Assembly (NCBI GenBank): GCA_008360955.1
Contig: LUCM01011238.1
Coordinates: forward strand, 237,475-301,474
Direction: 5' to 3'
Length of the DNA: 64,000 nt
From: Fasciolopsis buskii
Lineage: Eukaryota; Platyhelminthes; Trematoda; Plagiorchiida; Fasciolidae
The notes beneath the pieces are model-generated. The model made no database searches, was not told the origin of the DNA, and was given only the letters and a program-made list of their open reading frames with translations. Shown here in pieces: positions 1-12,442 of the stretch. The stretch's first letter is position 1; the number at the start of each line of letters is the position of its first letter. The position numbers and the translations under genes are program-made.

Positions 1-719
1 TCTACTTAACAGAAGAACGCAAAGATATCAGAGGGGATCCCGTGAGGTAATAAAAACCATTTAGCGTTTTTATTTTTCGCTGTAATTCGGATCTTCTCAA
101 ACTTTTCAGGCTAAAACTCGTGTCTTCTCCAATGTTCGCTGAAACCTGACAACCGGTTGACACAGATCATTTTCCAATTCAAAATGACTTATCCGTACGA
201 ATTGTTTTCTTACAAATCTCGAAAGAAACATTCTACGGAAATCAATCGGACGGGTTTCGAGTATTCATTACTAGAGCTTTTCGATGCTACTAAAGCCATT
301 TTCATGAAAGCCAGTCCAGTTAAGAAACACTAATTTGAATCCCTGGCACGATAAATATTTGCAGTCCTGATTAAAAACTACAAGGTGTATAGACTCAACT
401 ACTTCCTCAAGATATATATATATATGTACATATATATACCACGCAGCCATAACCGGTGAGTTTTGCAAGTGAATCTCCGGCTGAATTTTTCACGTTGAGA
501 TTGATAGATGGTTTAATGGAACTAGAGGCGTGATCTCAACAGATAACTCATTACAAATCTGGTGCCCGGTAGCTACGGTAAAAGTGCATGTAGCCTCATG
601 TATGCAGCGCCTTGACCCTGATTCATTGCTTGGAGTCGAGTCAAATTCAGTTTTTCAATTATTATTGTTTACTTTTTGTAACCTCTTTCTGTTAGTAATT
701 GTTGTAGTACAAGGCACTG
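1..719. other. Intergenic, no gene seen
   Basis: I find no supported gene. A short TA-rich tract (about 411-439) is the only simple repeat. The open frames here are short, lack good splice sites and resemble chance frames. Confidence 0.5.
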
Positions 720-930
720 GGACTTGCGTCGCAGGAGCTGTGTGAAGATGTGTGATTTGTTGTCAGTTTCTTTTTAACTGTTATCCTCGTGGATGGTTTT
801 GCTAAGGAAGATCGATATGTTGATGAATACCAAATATTTACAAGAAATACCAATATATTTTATTTCCATTTGTAGTCCAATGGACTCAATGGAACAGTAT
901 TAACTTTATAGTCACTGAGATCTTATTCTG
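720..930 (+). repeat. Dispersed repeat family R1, copy 1
   Basis: This segment aligns by eye with 11080-11320. Shared landmarks, in the same order, are a GTGTGAAG start, a run like TTTTTAACTGTTATCCT (TTTTTGACTGTTGTCCT in the other copy), GATGGTTT, AATACCAATATATT and GTATTAACTTT. The copies have drifted a lot, so this is an old interspersed repeat. No coding capacity is visible and the class is unknown. Confidence 0.6.
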
Positions 931-3900
931 TTTATTTGGATGATGCTTGGTTTGTTTTTATTGGACACTTTCTTTTGGAGTTAGGAGATCTTGTGGTTCT
1001 ATACCGTTCCCGCTCCCTCAAGGGTAGTGGACCCTAGCGGTTACAGGGCATGCCCCTTCACTATACTGATATATGAAATGTTACAAAAAAGAGTTGTGGT
1101 CCGTGCGGCCATCTCCTCGTTGTGACCACCGAGTGTCGTCAGGGCGTATAGTGAGCTGTGTTAGCCTTCAGGAAACGGAGACCATGTGAGTGCACTGCAC
1201 GTCGAATTCCTGAGGAAAATGAACCCATGGCAAGTCAGAAAAAGTAAAACCATTCAACAATTTGAGCTTTGGTAAACGCTACTTACCAAAGTGTTCAAGT
1301 GTAGTGTCACAACAATATATGATCGGTGAATTAATTCCCCTGGCACAACCCGCCAATTTCGTTTCAGAATCTTCCGCTGTCTTTTCTACTTGCTAATGAC
1401 CAATGCTCAAGTTTTGCTAACTGGAATTTTATGAGGTCGTTAGCTTGGCAAGAAAAGTGCAAGCATATCAGGTAATCCCATTGCGGACAGGGAGGTGTAC
1501 ACTTGGTCGTCATGTAAGCATTCTAATGCCGCCAGCATGAACGACAGTAGAAACCAATAAAATGCGCGAATGATAATACTTGCTCAACCCAGCCTGTTCT
1601 GCGATTCGGTGATTATCATGTCAGTTTGTGAGAAATTGGATAAGGTTCAGAACTATAGATGATTTCTAAACAACGGTGTGGACAAAAAAATGTTTTGAAT
1701 TTTAGTCAGTATTGGCATGAATTTACTAACGGGAATTCGACTGGTCAGTCGGCGTTTTGTATGGAAAACGTTTTACGATTTTGTTATGAGCGGTATCGAG
1801 AAGGGTGTTTGATGAATTCGAAAATGGTTGAAATCCTTCATGAACAAATAAGGAAGAACAACAAGAGAATTAAGGTGTTATTGTGCTACTATATATAAGG
1901 TTAAAAATAGATCTTCCACGTGTATGAGTCCTGCGTTACCTGAAAAACCCGCCCATTCGTGTAATGATTATGAGTGTCTTAGTGGTAGGAGATACGATTC
2001 AACACATTAAGTGAAAGCCGATAATTTATTTGTCAGCACCCCGCATTTGAGCCAAGTATGATAACAACTCTGATTCACCTGGGTGTTGTTCTACTCATCA
2101 GTCTGTGGACGAATGATGCTGGTATTTCGTATCAATCTATTCTCTTGCTAACTTTCAACTTCTGAAGATTGCGTACGCTGCCCACAAAGGTAATCGTTCG
2201 TTTCAAATAGTCCTACATATTTCTAAATGGGTTCAAATCCAGTGGTCTCAGTTCACTTATCTCGGTTTTTTTACTCTATGAAGAAGTGCATTCTCATCTT
2301 AGAATAGGGAGCTTTATTTCTCAGCAGGTGTTTTCTGAAAGATCTTGGGCATCCTCCTCGCTAACTGACTCATTGAAATTCACAAGCTGATCGTCTTAGA
2401 CAATGCATGTAGAATTCAACTCCGGTAACCTTATTTGAATCATCAATCGATAAAAATATTGTGTGATTGGTTATGTGGGCAAAACCCTAGAAGAATGAGC
2501 ATAACCTCGAACGACAGAAGTGAAAACAAATTTTTATTAAATGTTTTTTCTTCGGGACTTGTATGTACCCCATGACAGACCCCTTTGAACCTCATGATAA
2601 AGATAGGTGGCCTGGATTCTACGGTAAGAGCCGCAACTGTATTAGTCTATATGTAGTAAAATATACTCGAGTCTATCGCCTTAGTAGAACCACGATTTTC
2701 TTGTTGTATGCATGGAAATCTAAAGCACCCAGTTTAGTAAACTAGGACGAAAATATTTCAGTAATGAATATTACTAATTCCCAGGAGAACAGGAACAATG
2801 TGCTAAAACTGGCATAAGTCACGGATAATGGGAACCCCAATGTAATCGGTGTATGATGGTCCAGGAACGCACTCACTGTTGCTGGTTTGATATGGAGCCA
2901 CAAGATCAGGTTTCTTGGCTTTACTGAGAAGGGCCAATAACGTAACGGCGAGCTTAAACGGTTCTTGGTTGGTTCGTGGTCACAGGGCCAGTACTTGTGT
3001 TCAGAATCTCTCGTTCGCAGGGGCGCATGAACATGATTAACAGAGTTGATTATCCCGAGGATAGGGCCATCAGCACAACTTTTAAGCAAACGGTCATCAC
3101 ATACGAACATAAAAGTGACATCCCCAAATGGAAGACGAGAATAGTGGTAGGATGGAATATTGTGATATCTGTTGTGCAAGAGATTTTTCGAAGCTCACAG
3201 TAAATTCCCTGATCAACAATCTCAGAATTTCTCAGTTTGATTGACGTCAGAACTATTGTGTACCCCACGAGAAAGTAACTATGCTTTTCGACGTATGATA
3301 TGGAGGTTGGGGAAGTGATACCGTTCCACTCAGTTTTTCGGATGAGTTACAAAAAGGGCCGTTCAACTATATTTGTTTAGGTCATTACATTTTGGTTTTC
3401 CTCTGAGATTACCGGCTGCAACACATGATGATGTCGATATCCTCCATTAGGATATGTTATTGGTAGTGTCTGTTGACCGTCTTGCCCTGAATCAATATTT
3501 TCTTTCACTAACTGTCACTCCTTCCTATTAGTGGACCGAAGATGTGACTTTTGGGCCAGTGTCATTAACGCTGTTATTTGCACTAATCTATTTACAGATT
3601 TTGCGCCATCCCAACCATGGGTAGAAAACGAAAACAATGTTAGAGGAAGCGAAAACAAAAAGAAGTTTGCGTAGAATTTAGTACATCAGCTCTTCCAGAT
3701 TGCTCCCTATTATCGACTATCCGTCGTCATCCACGGCAGTTATATTACTAGCTTATGCAGTTCAGGGAAGGGATTTTTATTTGACGACACTCCTCTAACA
3801 CTTAGGCAACCAGGCGCGACCTGCGAGACAGCCACGCTGTTCCAGAGGAGTCGGTGACCAGTTAATCGGTTCATGCACGATTTCTGGTGGGCTTCTCCCG

Positions 3901-6199
3901 GTTAATGCAACACGATGAGGGGCGGTGGCCTTATTTCTTTGGCGGTTCACAGCTGTTACGTCACAGTGCCGGCGGCAGACTCGTGGTGCTTTACAGGTGA
4001 AATGTTTGCTAGACGATGACCCACAATACCCTCGACACAGCCGCTGCTTTTCTGCTGCCGCTTATTCAGTGTCCCCAGACTGACGTAATGTTGCCAGTCC
4101 TTCTCCTTTTCGCCTCCCAGATACTTCCCAAGTGGTAGGTAACTCTGCCCTGAGCACTAGAACTGATTCGAACTGCATACTGCTTCGTCATGCTGTGCCT
4201 TATCAGCGAGTTGGGTCAAATGTTCGTTCCATAGAACTTGTTTGAAAGGCCAATGTAAGGTTCATTTCATTGTCTGTCACGTTAATTTTTCTGTCGGGTG
4301 AAAGCACATTGTCTGCTGTTTTTACCAGGCTTGTGATTATCTGTGGTCATTAGGTAAAGGCGAGATGTCCGCTCTAATAAGCCTATAAGCTTACTAATGT
4401 GCCCCCTGTAAATGCATGGATGCACAAAAATCTGAATAACTTGTTAGTTTTGGATATCTTAGATTTACGCTTATAAGATGGATGATGACGGCAAAGCACC
4501 AGCAGTTTCAGGGATGCGGTGGGGTTTTGCTCGGAAAGCGTCCTTTCTATGAAATGCCGTAAGAGATCATTGATGCTGCTTTGATACGGAGAGTTTGGTC
4601 CACCGGTAAATAGAACCATGGCTTCTTATCTCCACTCAAGACACTGTATTCCAGCTGGGGCGTAAGGGCAGTAATTTGTGCATGAAATTTGCCTGAGATT
4701 GTTATATCTCGTTAACTCGTACACAATAAAAGGTAAGGCCGGAACTGCACCGATATATTCAACATCGAATGGGAATGGGGGCAGGGACAGAAACGTGAAC
4801 ATAAAGCATCACTTGTGAGTCCGCGAAAGATTTTTTTGTAGACATTCGTCACGTGCATCCTGACGGCTAACCGGACAACAAGTCGGCAAGCGCTTAGGGC
4901 TGGATAATGAAACCTGCTTAGCTAGAGGAAAAACTCTAACACTTGTTAGATGTGCTCACGTGCACGGACAGATCGACCAATCAATGAAAGGGTCGAAGAA
5001 ATCATGCAATCGACAGTTCATTGAACGGCGCTAACACGACGAAATTTCTAAGTTTTCGGTCTTTGACGTGAAGTGAACTGGGGTACCCGTCATCGGCCTT
5101 CTGAATTCGTTTCATCCAAATGCCTTCTAGACTTTCTTCCAACCTGAAGCTCAGCGTGGGGCTTTTTAAGACATCGAGCAGCCGAATAGAGCTTCGTTCA
5201 CAAAAGAGCCACAGGATACGATGGAAAATCAATGGTATGGAAGAGGGCCATGAGAGATTTAGCACATGCGGTTAACCCCGTACATTGGTTCCGTTTCACT
5301 TCTCTTTTTGCCCCATTATTATTCTTTTCGTCATTGTCCCAATGGAAGTTGACTTGCCCACATGTTTACATGTGATTTGGCTACACATGCTTTTAAAGAT
5401 GAGGTTTCCCATTAAATTTCTCCCAACATGAAAAGAACACAAGTCACTCGCTAGGATCTCATTTGAATCGTTAGAAGTGTGAATGGATGATAAATCCATT
5501 TAAGAATCACATGGTGATCCGTCCGTCAGGCAAGGCTAACCTGAATACAAGTCAGTTTAAAAACCAGTTTGACGTTTAATAATGAATGATATTTCCACAA
5601 CGTCTTTGTTATATGTGATTCAAACATTGTTTCAATTAGCCAAAGTATATTTCATTTGTGTATCGACTCGTTTAAGTTAGTTTTGTCAGATAATGAAGGT
5701 CTCCGACTGCTTGCGCGACGTACGTTTTTCAGCATTAAGTAGCTATATCTGTTTTTGTTGCAGTGCTTTGGTTTATATTTCAGTGTTGTCTCAATACTTA
5801 AATACGAAGCTGAAGCATGATTCTGTCAGAAGATTGCCGGTCAAACCCTGTATATTCCAGGGAACGTGCTCAATTCGAGACAGAGAGAAGCTCGTTTCAT
5901 TCATCCTTCTTTTATTATTTCGGTTTTTTCTTACTCCGCGAATTGTTTAACTATATTTCCATAGCTGTGTTACTACCCTATTACAATAATCGATTGGAAT
6001 TTTGGGAAAAATCACTAGAAGCAGTTAGTCTGATCTCCAGGAGATCAGTCCATCATGCTCATATATCACGACGTCGATTTGGTTCAATTATCAGACAATG
6101 TCAAGGATGCAAACAACATTTCAGAAAAAGCATTCATTTGTGAATTGGAGTCTATATGTCAGAGTCCGATAAGATTTTGGTGAATTCCTGCACGATAGT
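931..6199. other. Long region without a supported gene
   Basis: No recognisable domain. Reading frames a little more protein-like than chance lie at 1711-1872 (+, bounded by an ATTTTAG acceptor and an AAG/GTG donor) and at 4383-4619 (-, ATG in a strong GAAGCCATGG context, 78 codons), with others at 5002-5265 and 5296-5499 (-). None can be chained into a phase-consistent gene, so I do not call them. The segment may hold unrecognised exons or old repeats. Confidence 0.4.
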
Positions 6200-7045
6200 T
6201 TACTTCAAGAGGTACCCATTTTTGATACGGGTCCCAATATTCTTGTTGTTTGTTTTGAGCTTTCCGAATGAATGAACCGTCTTTGTCGCAGTTGAGTAGG
6301 CACAGTGATACGATGTACGAACATTGAAAAATTTTGGGAAACTCTTCTAGAATGTCGGTGTCTCCAACGTATTCGACGTCTGTAACTCAAGAATCCTAGT
6401 CGAGCAATATTCCTCGAAAGATACCAAGGGGTGCAACGCATTATCTAGTCTGCAGTACAGTTAAATAGGATTGGTGATACGGGAAGCCTTAAAGGACGTC
6501 CGTGCGAGTGAGACCTCTGAGGACTCAGTCTCAAGCGCAGAAGCGTACTTATACAGCCGAGCTGCACTGTCCTAGCAACTTTCCGGGTATCTCGCATTTT
6601 TAGTATTCCCCGGAAAAACTGTCTATCAACAAAGTCAAATGCTGCTGCTGTGATATTATAGAACGACTTGTAACCTGAAGATATGGTTTACACAACCTCT
6701 GTCTCGACGAAAACTGCAATGGTTTAAAGTTTTTGTCCTTCCCTAGCTGCAACGAAGCGCTTTATTTGAACAGTCCACGAAGCTGATACCCATTTAGCTC
6801 ACACAGATAGCCTTGTTGTTCATTTTAGTAAAGGGAAAGGAATTAAGATTGTTCAGTCCCTCAAAAAACTTCGGCATCTCCGATATGACAAGATAGCTTA
6901 CGTATAGGGTCCAATAGAATTGCGACACAAGATTTGGCAATCTCAAATGGCTTCTGGCTCTCGATTGTCTGGACGGTGGAGATGATTTCCGATTCTTTGG
7001 GAGGCGCGCGGTTGATTTCATATCGTTCTATGCCACCTGATAACA
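6200..7045 (-). pseudogene. RTE-like non-LTR retrotransposon remnant (reverse transcriptase part)
   Basis: Read on the minus strand from about 7040 leftward, broken frames follow the order of an RTE-type reverse transcriptase: a linker resembling the region before the RT, a segment like YRGISLLN..SNKAL, then RGCVNHIF (usually RGCVDQIF), AAFDFVDRQF (motif A region), NPILFNCTAD (normally SPILFN), and VTDVEYVGDTDIL at the catalytic box (normally LEYADDIVLL). The catalytic YADD has become YVGD, and there are frameshifts and stops throughout, so the copy is dead. The family call rests on motif order; the exact clade is uncertain. Confidence 0.7.
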
Positions 7046-8518
7046 TTGCACAGGCGGATTGGAGAGAGAGAGAGGCAATTGGGCTGCTTATTGAAACACT
7101 TGAACTATTTTAAAGTCTGTTTGCACCCGTTCGTGACGTGGCTGTTGCCATCCCGCAGCCTTCAAGGAGGAACTGCGCCTTCTGTGGAGAGGGCCAAAAA
7201 GTCTAAAGAGCTTCCCAAGAACGCCAACAACAGCTGAGTTCTCCATACCAGTATCGTTTACGTTGGCTTTTCTTTGGCGGTATAGCTTTTCAGCGAAGAT
7301 TGCAGTAATCTGATGGGCTGTAGAGTCTCATGCCCCCGACTCTAGAGCAGAAGTTAGCGGTTTCTTTAGGGATCCAGTCGCTCTTGTGACCTTTTATCTT
7401 ACCTAGGTGTTCATGGGGACGTTGATGACGGATATTTTAGTCCTGCACATTGCTCGTCTACAGTCCCGCCCGTTCTTTCACTTAGCTTGAACGTTGTCTA
7501 GGATTGCTAGCTTGGATGCATCTACTATATAATGGAGTTGAAATTATGGTCGTACTGAGAGGTAAAATCTGAGGTGAGGGTGAACCGGAGTGTGGTTCGT
7601 ACTATCGAGGTTTGCCGGGCGGTTCTTTACCGATAATTATCAGTCAAAAAGCTCATCAAGATGAAACCGATTTGATAAGCTCTGTTGCGGTCGATGGACT
7701 ACCAATTCAGCAGGTGCTTTTTAGGTGGGCAATGAGGACGACCGGTCGACTGAGATCTCTAAATATGACCAAGCATTTAATTTCGTTTCGGTCACGGAGA
7801 CCAGATTTCCCCAATAGACTTCAGTCATACTCATTTACTGGTCATTTGCGAGCGTTCTGTTCTCCTACGACTAATAAGATGTTGCGTCTGGGAACACAAT
7901 TGACTCAATCATGGATTTCATCGTGGTAGACATCTTTCGTGGCTGGCCTATCATGAAAAGTTCGGTGTTGAATTACAGCGGCGTGCTCCTGAGCCTTCTC
8001 GTGGAGATTCTTGGTGAAACATGTGCCCAAGAGATCAAGGCGCTATAAAGCTCTATTGTTCATTGCGAGCACAAATCAATGGAATCAAGAATCATTTATT
8101 AATCCACTGATATATCCAGCAAGATGCATCCAGTGTCGAACAGTTTTCGGAATATGTCCGTTAACACAAGCATCAGCTTTGTGGAAGCACACATGATAGA
8201 TAGTTCAATAAATGGCGGGCGACAAGGATGCCCATGCAAACACGAGTCTGCCAACTTACGTTCTGCTGCTCTCGGATACACGGAAATTCATACCAAAGGT
8301 CTCCGCACGCTAACACATGATCTAATCTTACCGTCAACTGATCACCTGTTACAGCTGTTGTGCTTTGAGAGTCCGGCGCACCTTCTGGCCACTCTAAGAC
8401 AGTTTGAATTACATCGTGACTGATGTGCATTCATTTTCCTTTAAAGATGGTTACAAATTCACTTCCATTTGTGTTTTGTAACGCGGAAAATGTGATGACT
8501 CGTGTGCTCTAACTGGCC
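7046..8518. other. No supported gene
   Basis: Contains a short GA-rich run near 7063. A 105-codon frame at 7612-7929 (+) and overlapping frames on both strands at 8124-8430 match nothing I know and lack a convincing gene structure. Confidence 0.45.
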
Positions 8519-8745
8519 CGCAAATCCTCAATCGATTCTTCTCCGCGGCCGCTATCTCCAATTCCTACCAACTCCAGTGAGAACGACCTAGTCGAGCAGA
8601 CAAAAATTTCGTTTAGTAATCAAATCTAAATAGCTTATATTGGTTTTCGATGAGCAGCACTCATTGATTGATTATTCTGCCGGCTAATTCAGTCGCTCGG
8701 CCCTCATCGACTTTCTCATGCTGCGTTTTTGCTCCGCTTACATGA
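8519..8745 (+). repeat. Dispersed repeat family R2, copy 1
   Basis: Aligns by eye with 43780-43995: both carry CAAATCCTCA, then GCCGCTATCTCCA, a CCAA-CTCCA or CCAAATCTA block followed by (C)TGAGAA and CTAGGTC-like sequence, TTAATCAAATC, a TATATTGG-like motif and a diverged tail ending near TTTTTGCTC. There is no coding. It could be an LTR or a short element; the termini are not defined. Confidence 0.55.
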
Positions 8746-9309
8746 TATAGCATCCGGTTGGAGTGTTGAGTCATTGCTGAGAGAATATATTGTTGCACGC
8801 TTTGGTTATATGCATTTGGTGATTCATCCAGACTATGGACAAATAGAGCGCCCCCTAATCAGTGCTAATCTTTGTCACCGAATCTCCATTTGAAATAGCC
8901 CGTATTCCCTCAAGTCATGCTGGTAATCAGCCGACACATAGGATCAATTATACAAATCCCCCCGAAATGTCCCTCATTCGAGCGCTGGATTCTTATGAGT
9001 CCTATCTAGTGTGTTCGAATCGTGTCTCTTGTCATGAGATTAGTTGCCAGCTGCTCTCAGTGACAGGCAAATGAGATGGATTATCCGGGTGGATAGTTTT
9101 CGTCCCACAGTCGAATTGATGGCACCGGCAATGATTTCGCGTTGGGGTTCAGGCGGTGTGCTGCCTAGGTGGGACCGCTGGTATTCGCTTTACGACACTT
9201 TCGTCTGCGTGCTTTTGAATGAAGGACGATCTAAAGCCGTAACACCAAGAGCGCTATCACCAGTCGGAAACAATCAGTTGAGAGAAGGGAACATCTTATA
9301 GGCTGTTGG
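8746..9309. other. No supported gene
   Basis: An 85-codon frame at 9044-9301 (+) is present but resembles no known protein. I see nothing else. Confidence 0.4.
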
Positions 9310-9665
9310 GATGCAAAAAATAGAATGTTCACGGTCGGTTGCTAGAGTACTGAAGATCGACGGAAAAAGTTTTAGGAGGTGGATTCAAGAGCACTGCACG
9401 ATGGTGATTACTTATTCGGGAAGTGGATGGGGAAGGAAAACCTTCGGAAAGGAACACAAGTTCGTAAAAACTGCTAACTCAAACTGCTAATCTCCCAAGG
9501 CAACAACGCACGTTCTTTGAAGAAAGAACCGTTACAAGAATGTCGTCCAAGTCTCCAAACTTGAACCCACTTGAAGGTAAGTGCAGTTCCAATTTTTCAG
9601 AGAGATTTCACTACTTTTAGTTTGTGAAGCATCTCGACGAAAGCTCAGGGCCAAGTATCGATAAT
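9310..9665 (+). pseudogene. Tc1/mariner-like transposase remnant with an apparent intron
   Basis: Around 9500-9576 broken frames give QGNNARSL, FFEERTVTRMS and then SPNLNPLE, which resemble the Tc1/mariner DDE sequence QDN.PKHT...SPDLNPIE ahead of the last acidic residue. A helix-turn-helix-like stretch (RSVARVLKIDGKSFRRWI) sits upstream near 9338-9391. The SPNLNPLE frame stops matching at a GAAG/GTAAGT donor at 9577; with acceptor CTACTTTTAG at 9620 the frame resumes as VCEASRRKLRAKY, similar to the family continuation ENLW.ELKRRV.A. A stop soon follows. Frameshifts show that the copy is inactive. The alternative is that the intron is a chance reading. Confidence 0.55.
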
Positions 9666-10629
9666 ACTCGTAAACGGACTGGTAGGCAACATGCCACAAA
9701 ACATCGGGGTTGTTATAGCTGCCGTCGGCAAAAATACGACGTACTGGTTCATGTGTTATTCGATTTTCTCACAGTCTGTTGTTATTCGGGTTTTTGTTTC
9801 ACTAATAGTCGATCACAGTAAGCACGCGAATCAGTCCAAAACGAAACCATTGTTAGGAATTACCTTTCGTTACTTTCTTCCCTGGTATTCGATTAATTGT
9901 GTGAATTCTCCATGAATATCAAAGTGAAATTGATCGTTCCAGTGAAGCGTTCATATCTGATATATATTGTATACGTGTCGATATACTCTATCCTTTTGGG
10001 CTTAGTGAATCCGTTTTGTTAAGTTATGCAAAGTAAATCATGAAGATCTCACATATGATCAAGATATTCCTTACTCTGCAATTGAAGTTATGACATTTTC
10101 ACCGGTTCCTAACATTCCCTCTCTGCGTCTGCAACAAAAACGATTTTATTTAAATTCCAAAATCTATTTAAAATATACGGCTTAATGATTGTATTGAAAA
10201 ATCATTCATCCAGCATGGAAAGTCTCTCAGGCTGACCAAAAGTTTGTGTGTTGCATCGCTTGTGTTTTGGGTGATTTTTTTCATAGAGCTATATTCATTC
10301 TTGTGACAGTGAGTGAAACAACGATTTTTATCGCTAATTGGTGGAATGGTTCAGGTTTTTGCATATAACCTAGAGAAGCCATGCAGGTATCATTCGAGTG
10401 CTCACCCTAAGAGTTTCGCAACTATGCCAAAGTCAGTATCGCGAAAGGTAAGATAATTTAGAAACAATACTTATGGTTTATTCGATGAGTGGTTATTGGT
10501 AGTTTCACTACTCCTTCAACTTCGGTAGAAAGTAAAAATAAACTATTAAATAGTTTGCAGTAGTAGTAGACTTAATGTGGATTTCCAAACTATTCGTCAC
10601 CCAGTGGTACCGTCCGACATGTCAAGGAA
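9666..10629. other. No supported gene
   Basis: AT-rich sequence. No recognisable frame beyond about 75 codons, and no repeat noticed. Confidence 0.45.
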
Positions 10630-10830
10630 TATCATGGAAGCTGTTTCATCCTTGTTAGGAATGATCAGCAGTGCATATCCATCATACTGGAACTTGGACA
10701 GGAACCCGGGATGAGCGATTTTGAGTCAAGCGCCTTAGCCATTACGCTAGCCGAGCTGATTCCCAACGGCTCATCGAATATCACCACTACATGATATAGC
10801 ATACCTATACGTGGCTGGATTTACCAGGCC
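10630..10830 (-). repeat. tRNA-derived SINE family 2, copy 1
   Basis: On the minus strand a tRNA-like head occupies about 10695-10765, with an A-box like TAGCGTAATGG and a B-box resembling GGGTTC (CCCGGGTTCC in this copy). The body that follows, read on plus as TGTTTCATCCTTGTTAGGAA and CAGCAGTGCATATCCA, is shared nearly base for base with 50136-50320. The tail ends near CATGGAAGC on plus. No long flanking inverted repeat is seen at this copy, unlike the second one. Confidence 0.75.
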
Positions 10831-11079
10831 ACAGACCTTTAAACGCATCAGATCAACGGATCCCGGGTGAGTAAACTACGCAAATTTACTAATAGATTCT
10901 GAATTGCAACGAAGAACTAAAATGACTCCGCTATGCAACCGTATTTGGAAGGATATAGGTGCAGTTTGACTAAAGACGTCATTTGGAGGTTGTTAATTTG
11001 CGTATGGATCAAAGGTTGCATTCACTATCGACAATTCTGTACTGTCTTGCTGTCCGGAAGGGTCACCGGAAATACATGT

Positions 11080-11320
11080 AATGCTGTGTGAAGTACTTGG
11101 GGTTCGTCGTTAATTCCTTTTTGACTGTTGTCCTTGTCGATGGTTTCGGTGCAGATTAGTCTTTTATTTCGTTGCCGATTTGTTGGTCAGCACCAAATAA
11201 ATACCAATATATTGTTTTTCACGTGTAATACAGTGAATTCATCGGTACTTTTCCCGTGGATATTCCTCACTGCTCTGTATTAACTTTGACGGCATTCAAA
11301 AATATCTCATCGTGTATTTT
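11080..11320 (+). repeat. Dispersed repeat family R1, copy 2
   Basis: Counterpart of 720-930, with the shared blocks in the same order and orientation; small insertions separate them. No coding sequence. Confidence 0.6.
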
Positions 11321-12180
11321 CAGCATATCTTGTTGGTTTCTGTAGGATATTCCCTCTCGAAGTTACTAGGAATAAAGGTCGTACGGTCATCTGATCGTTC
11401 TGTTCATGCAGATTTACCTATCGTTCCACTGGTAAAGTACATGTTTCCGTATTTATTACAACAATCAGCAATGCACATCTGTCGAATACTACCTCAGAAC
11501 AGTAAATGGTAGTTTATTTTAAAATACCTAGACTGTTGACCGTTTCTTGTTTTTTAATTAATTACACTGAAGGCACGTCACTCGGCGCTCTGTGGTAACC
11601 ACAGGTGACAGATGGAATCGGTGTCAGCGATCACAACTTGTGGCGGTGATAAAACAAAACCCTTTTAGGGTGCCAAAATTTTGCAGCTAATTCATCACAA
11701 TCTGTCAGATTAACATCCAATCGTCTATGGGTTCCGATGTTTAGAATTCGTCACTTCTGCATGGCAGTTGGCTGCCGCAGTACACATTCATGGCAATGTT
11801 CAAGCTGTATTGAGTCACTGCGCAGCAACTCAAACCCCGTTCATTCTTGTTGTTTTCTGCTAACGTTTGTGTTGTCTTTAAGTACACAATTATTATGAAT
11901 AGTTTCAGCATATTTACTATCAGAAACACGGTGTGGCCATTGTTTACCCCAGTATCCACAGCCTTGCTAACACTGCGAATCTGAGGCACTCGACGCCCGA
12001 ACTTTATGGTCCATTAGTGGACTGTGCGAATGTTCACATAAAGCAAGTGCATCAAATTCACTAACAATCGCTAGTTAACCTCACATGTGATGTCAACCGT
12101 TGTTGCATCTTGACTGAAATCTCTGCGCCGTTTCACTACCTGACCATGGACCACAGTTTTGTCTGGTTGGACCAAGCCTT
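11321..12180. other. Upstream flank of the ETS gene, no gene seen
   Basis: Short open frames only. GC content rises toward 12.2 kb, where the probable promoter begins. Confidence 0.45.
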
Positions 12181-12442
12181 CACTCGTTTTTGCTATGTCC
12201 TTCAGTCGTGACGCACGCATGCATACCGTGACGCTATGACACACCCACGTCGATTACACTTCCGCTTCGTTTTGCTCGCACACGAATTAGCCCACCCTCC
12301 AATCGGTCTTCCGCTTATCGATCCGATTTGGTGTTCGTCAAACATAAGCCTGGATCCACCGCCAGCCGATGTAAGGAGACGGCAGCCGGTAGGCTGGTCG
12401 TACTGAAAGGTGGGTGGGGAAATCGACTAGTTGGTCGATCGG
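12181..12442 (+). promoter_or_regulatory. Putative CpG-rich promoter and 5' UTR of the ETS gene
   Basis: The segment is richer in G+C and CpG than its surroundings and lies directly before the predicted start codon at 12443. Visible elements are a CCAAT box at 12299-12303, two ETS-type CTTCCGCTT sites (GGAA core on the other strand) at about 12259-12267 and 12308-12316, and TGACG half-sites near 12210-12235. No clear TATA box is seen. An in-frame TAG at 12428 lies upstream of the ATG, fitting a 5' UTR. The transcription start is not determined. Confidence 0.5.

Noticed and set aside
2226..2238. GGTTCAAATCC, a perfect tRNA B-box
   Set aside because: No A-box at the right distance and no cloverleaf can be drawn, so it is not a tRNA or a clear SINE.
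2742..3179. 145-codon minus-strand frame
   Set aside because: No recognisable motif, and a forward frame overlaps it; no splice or start context to support it.
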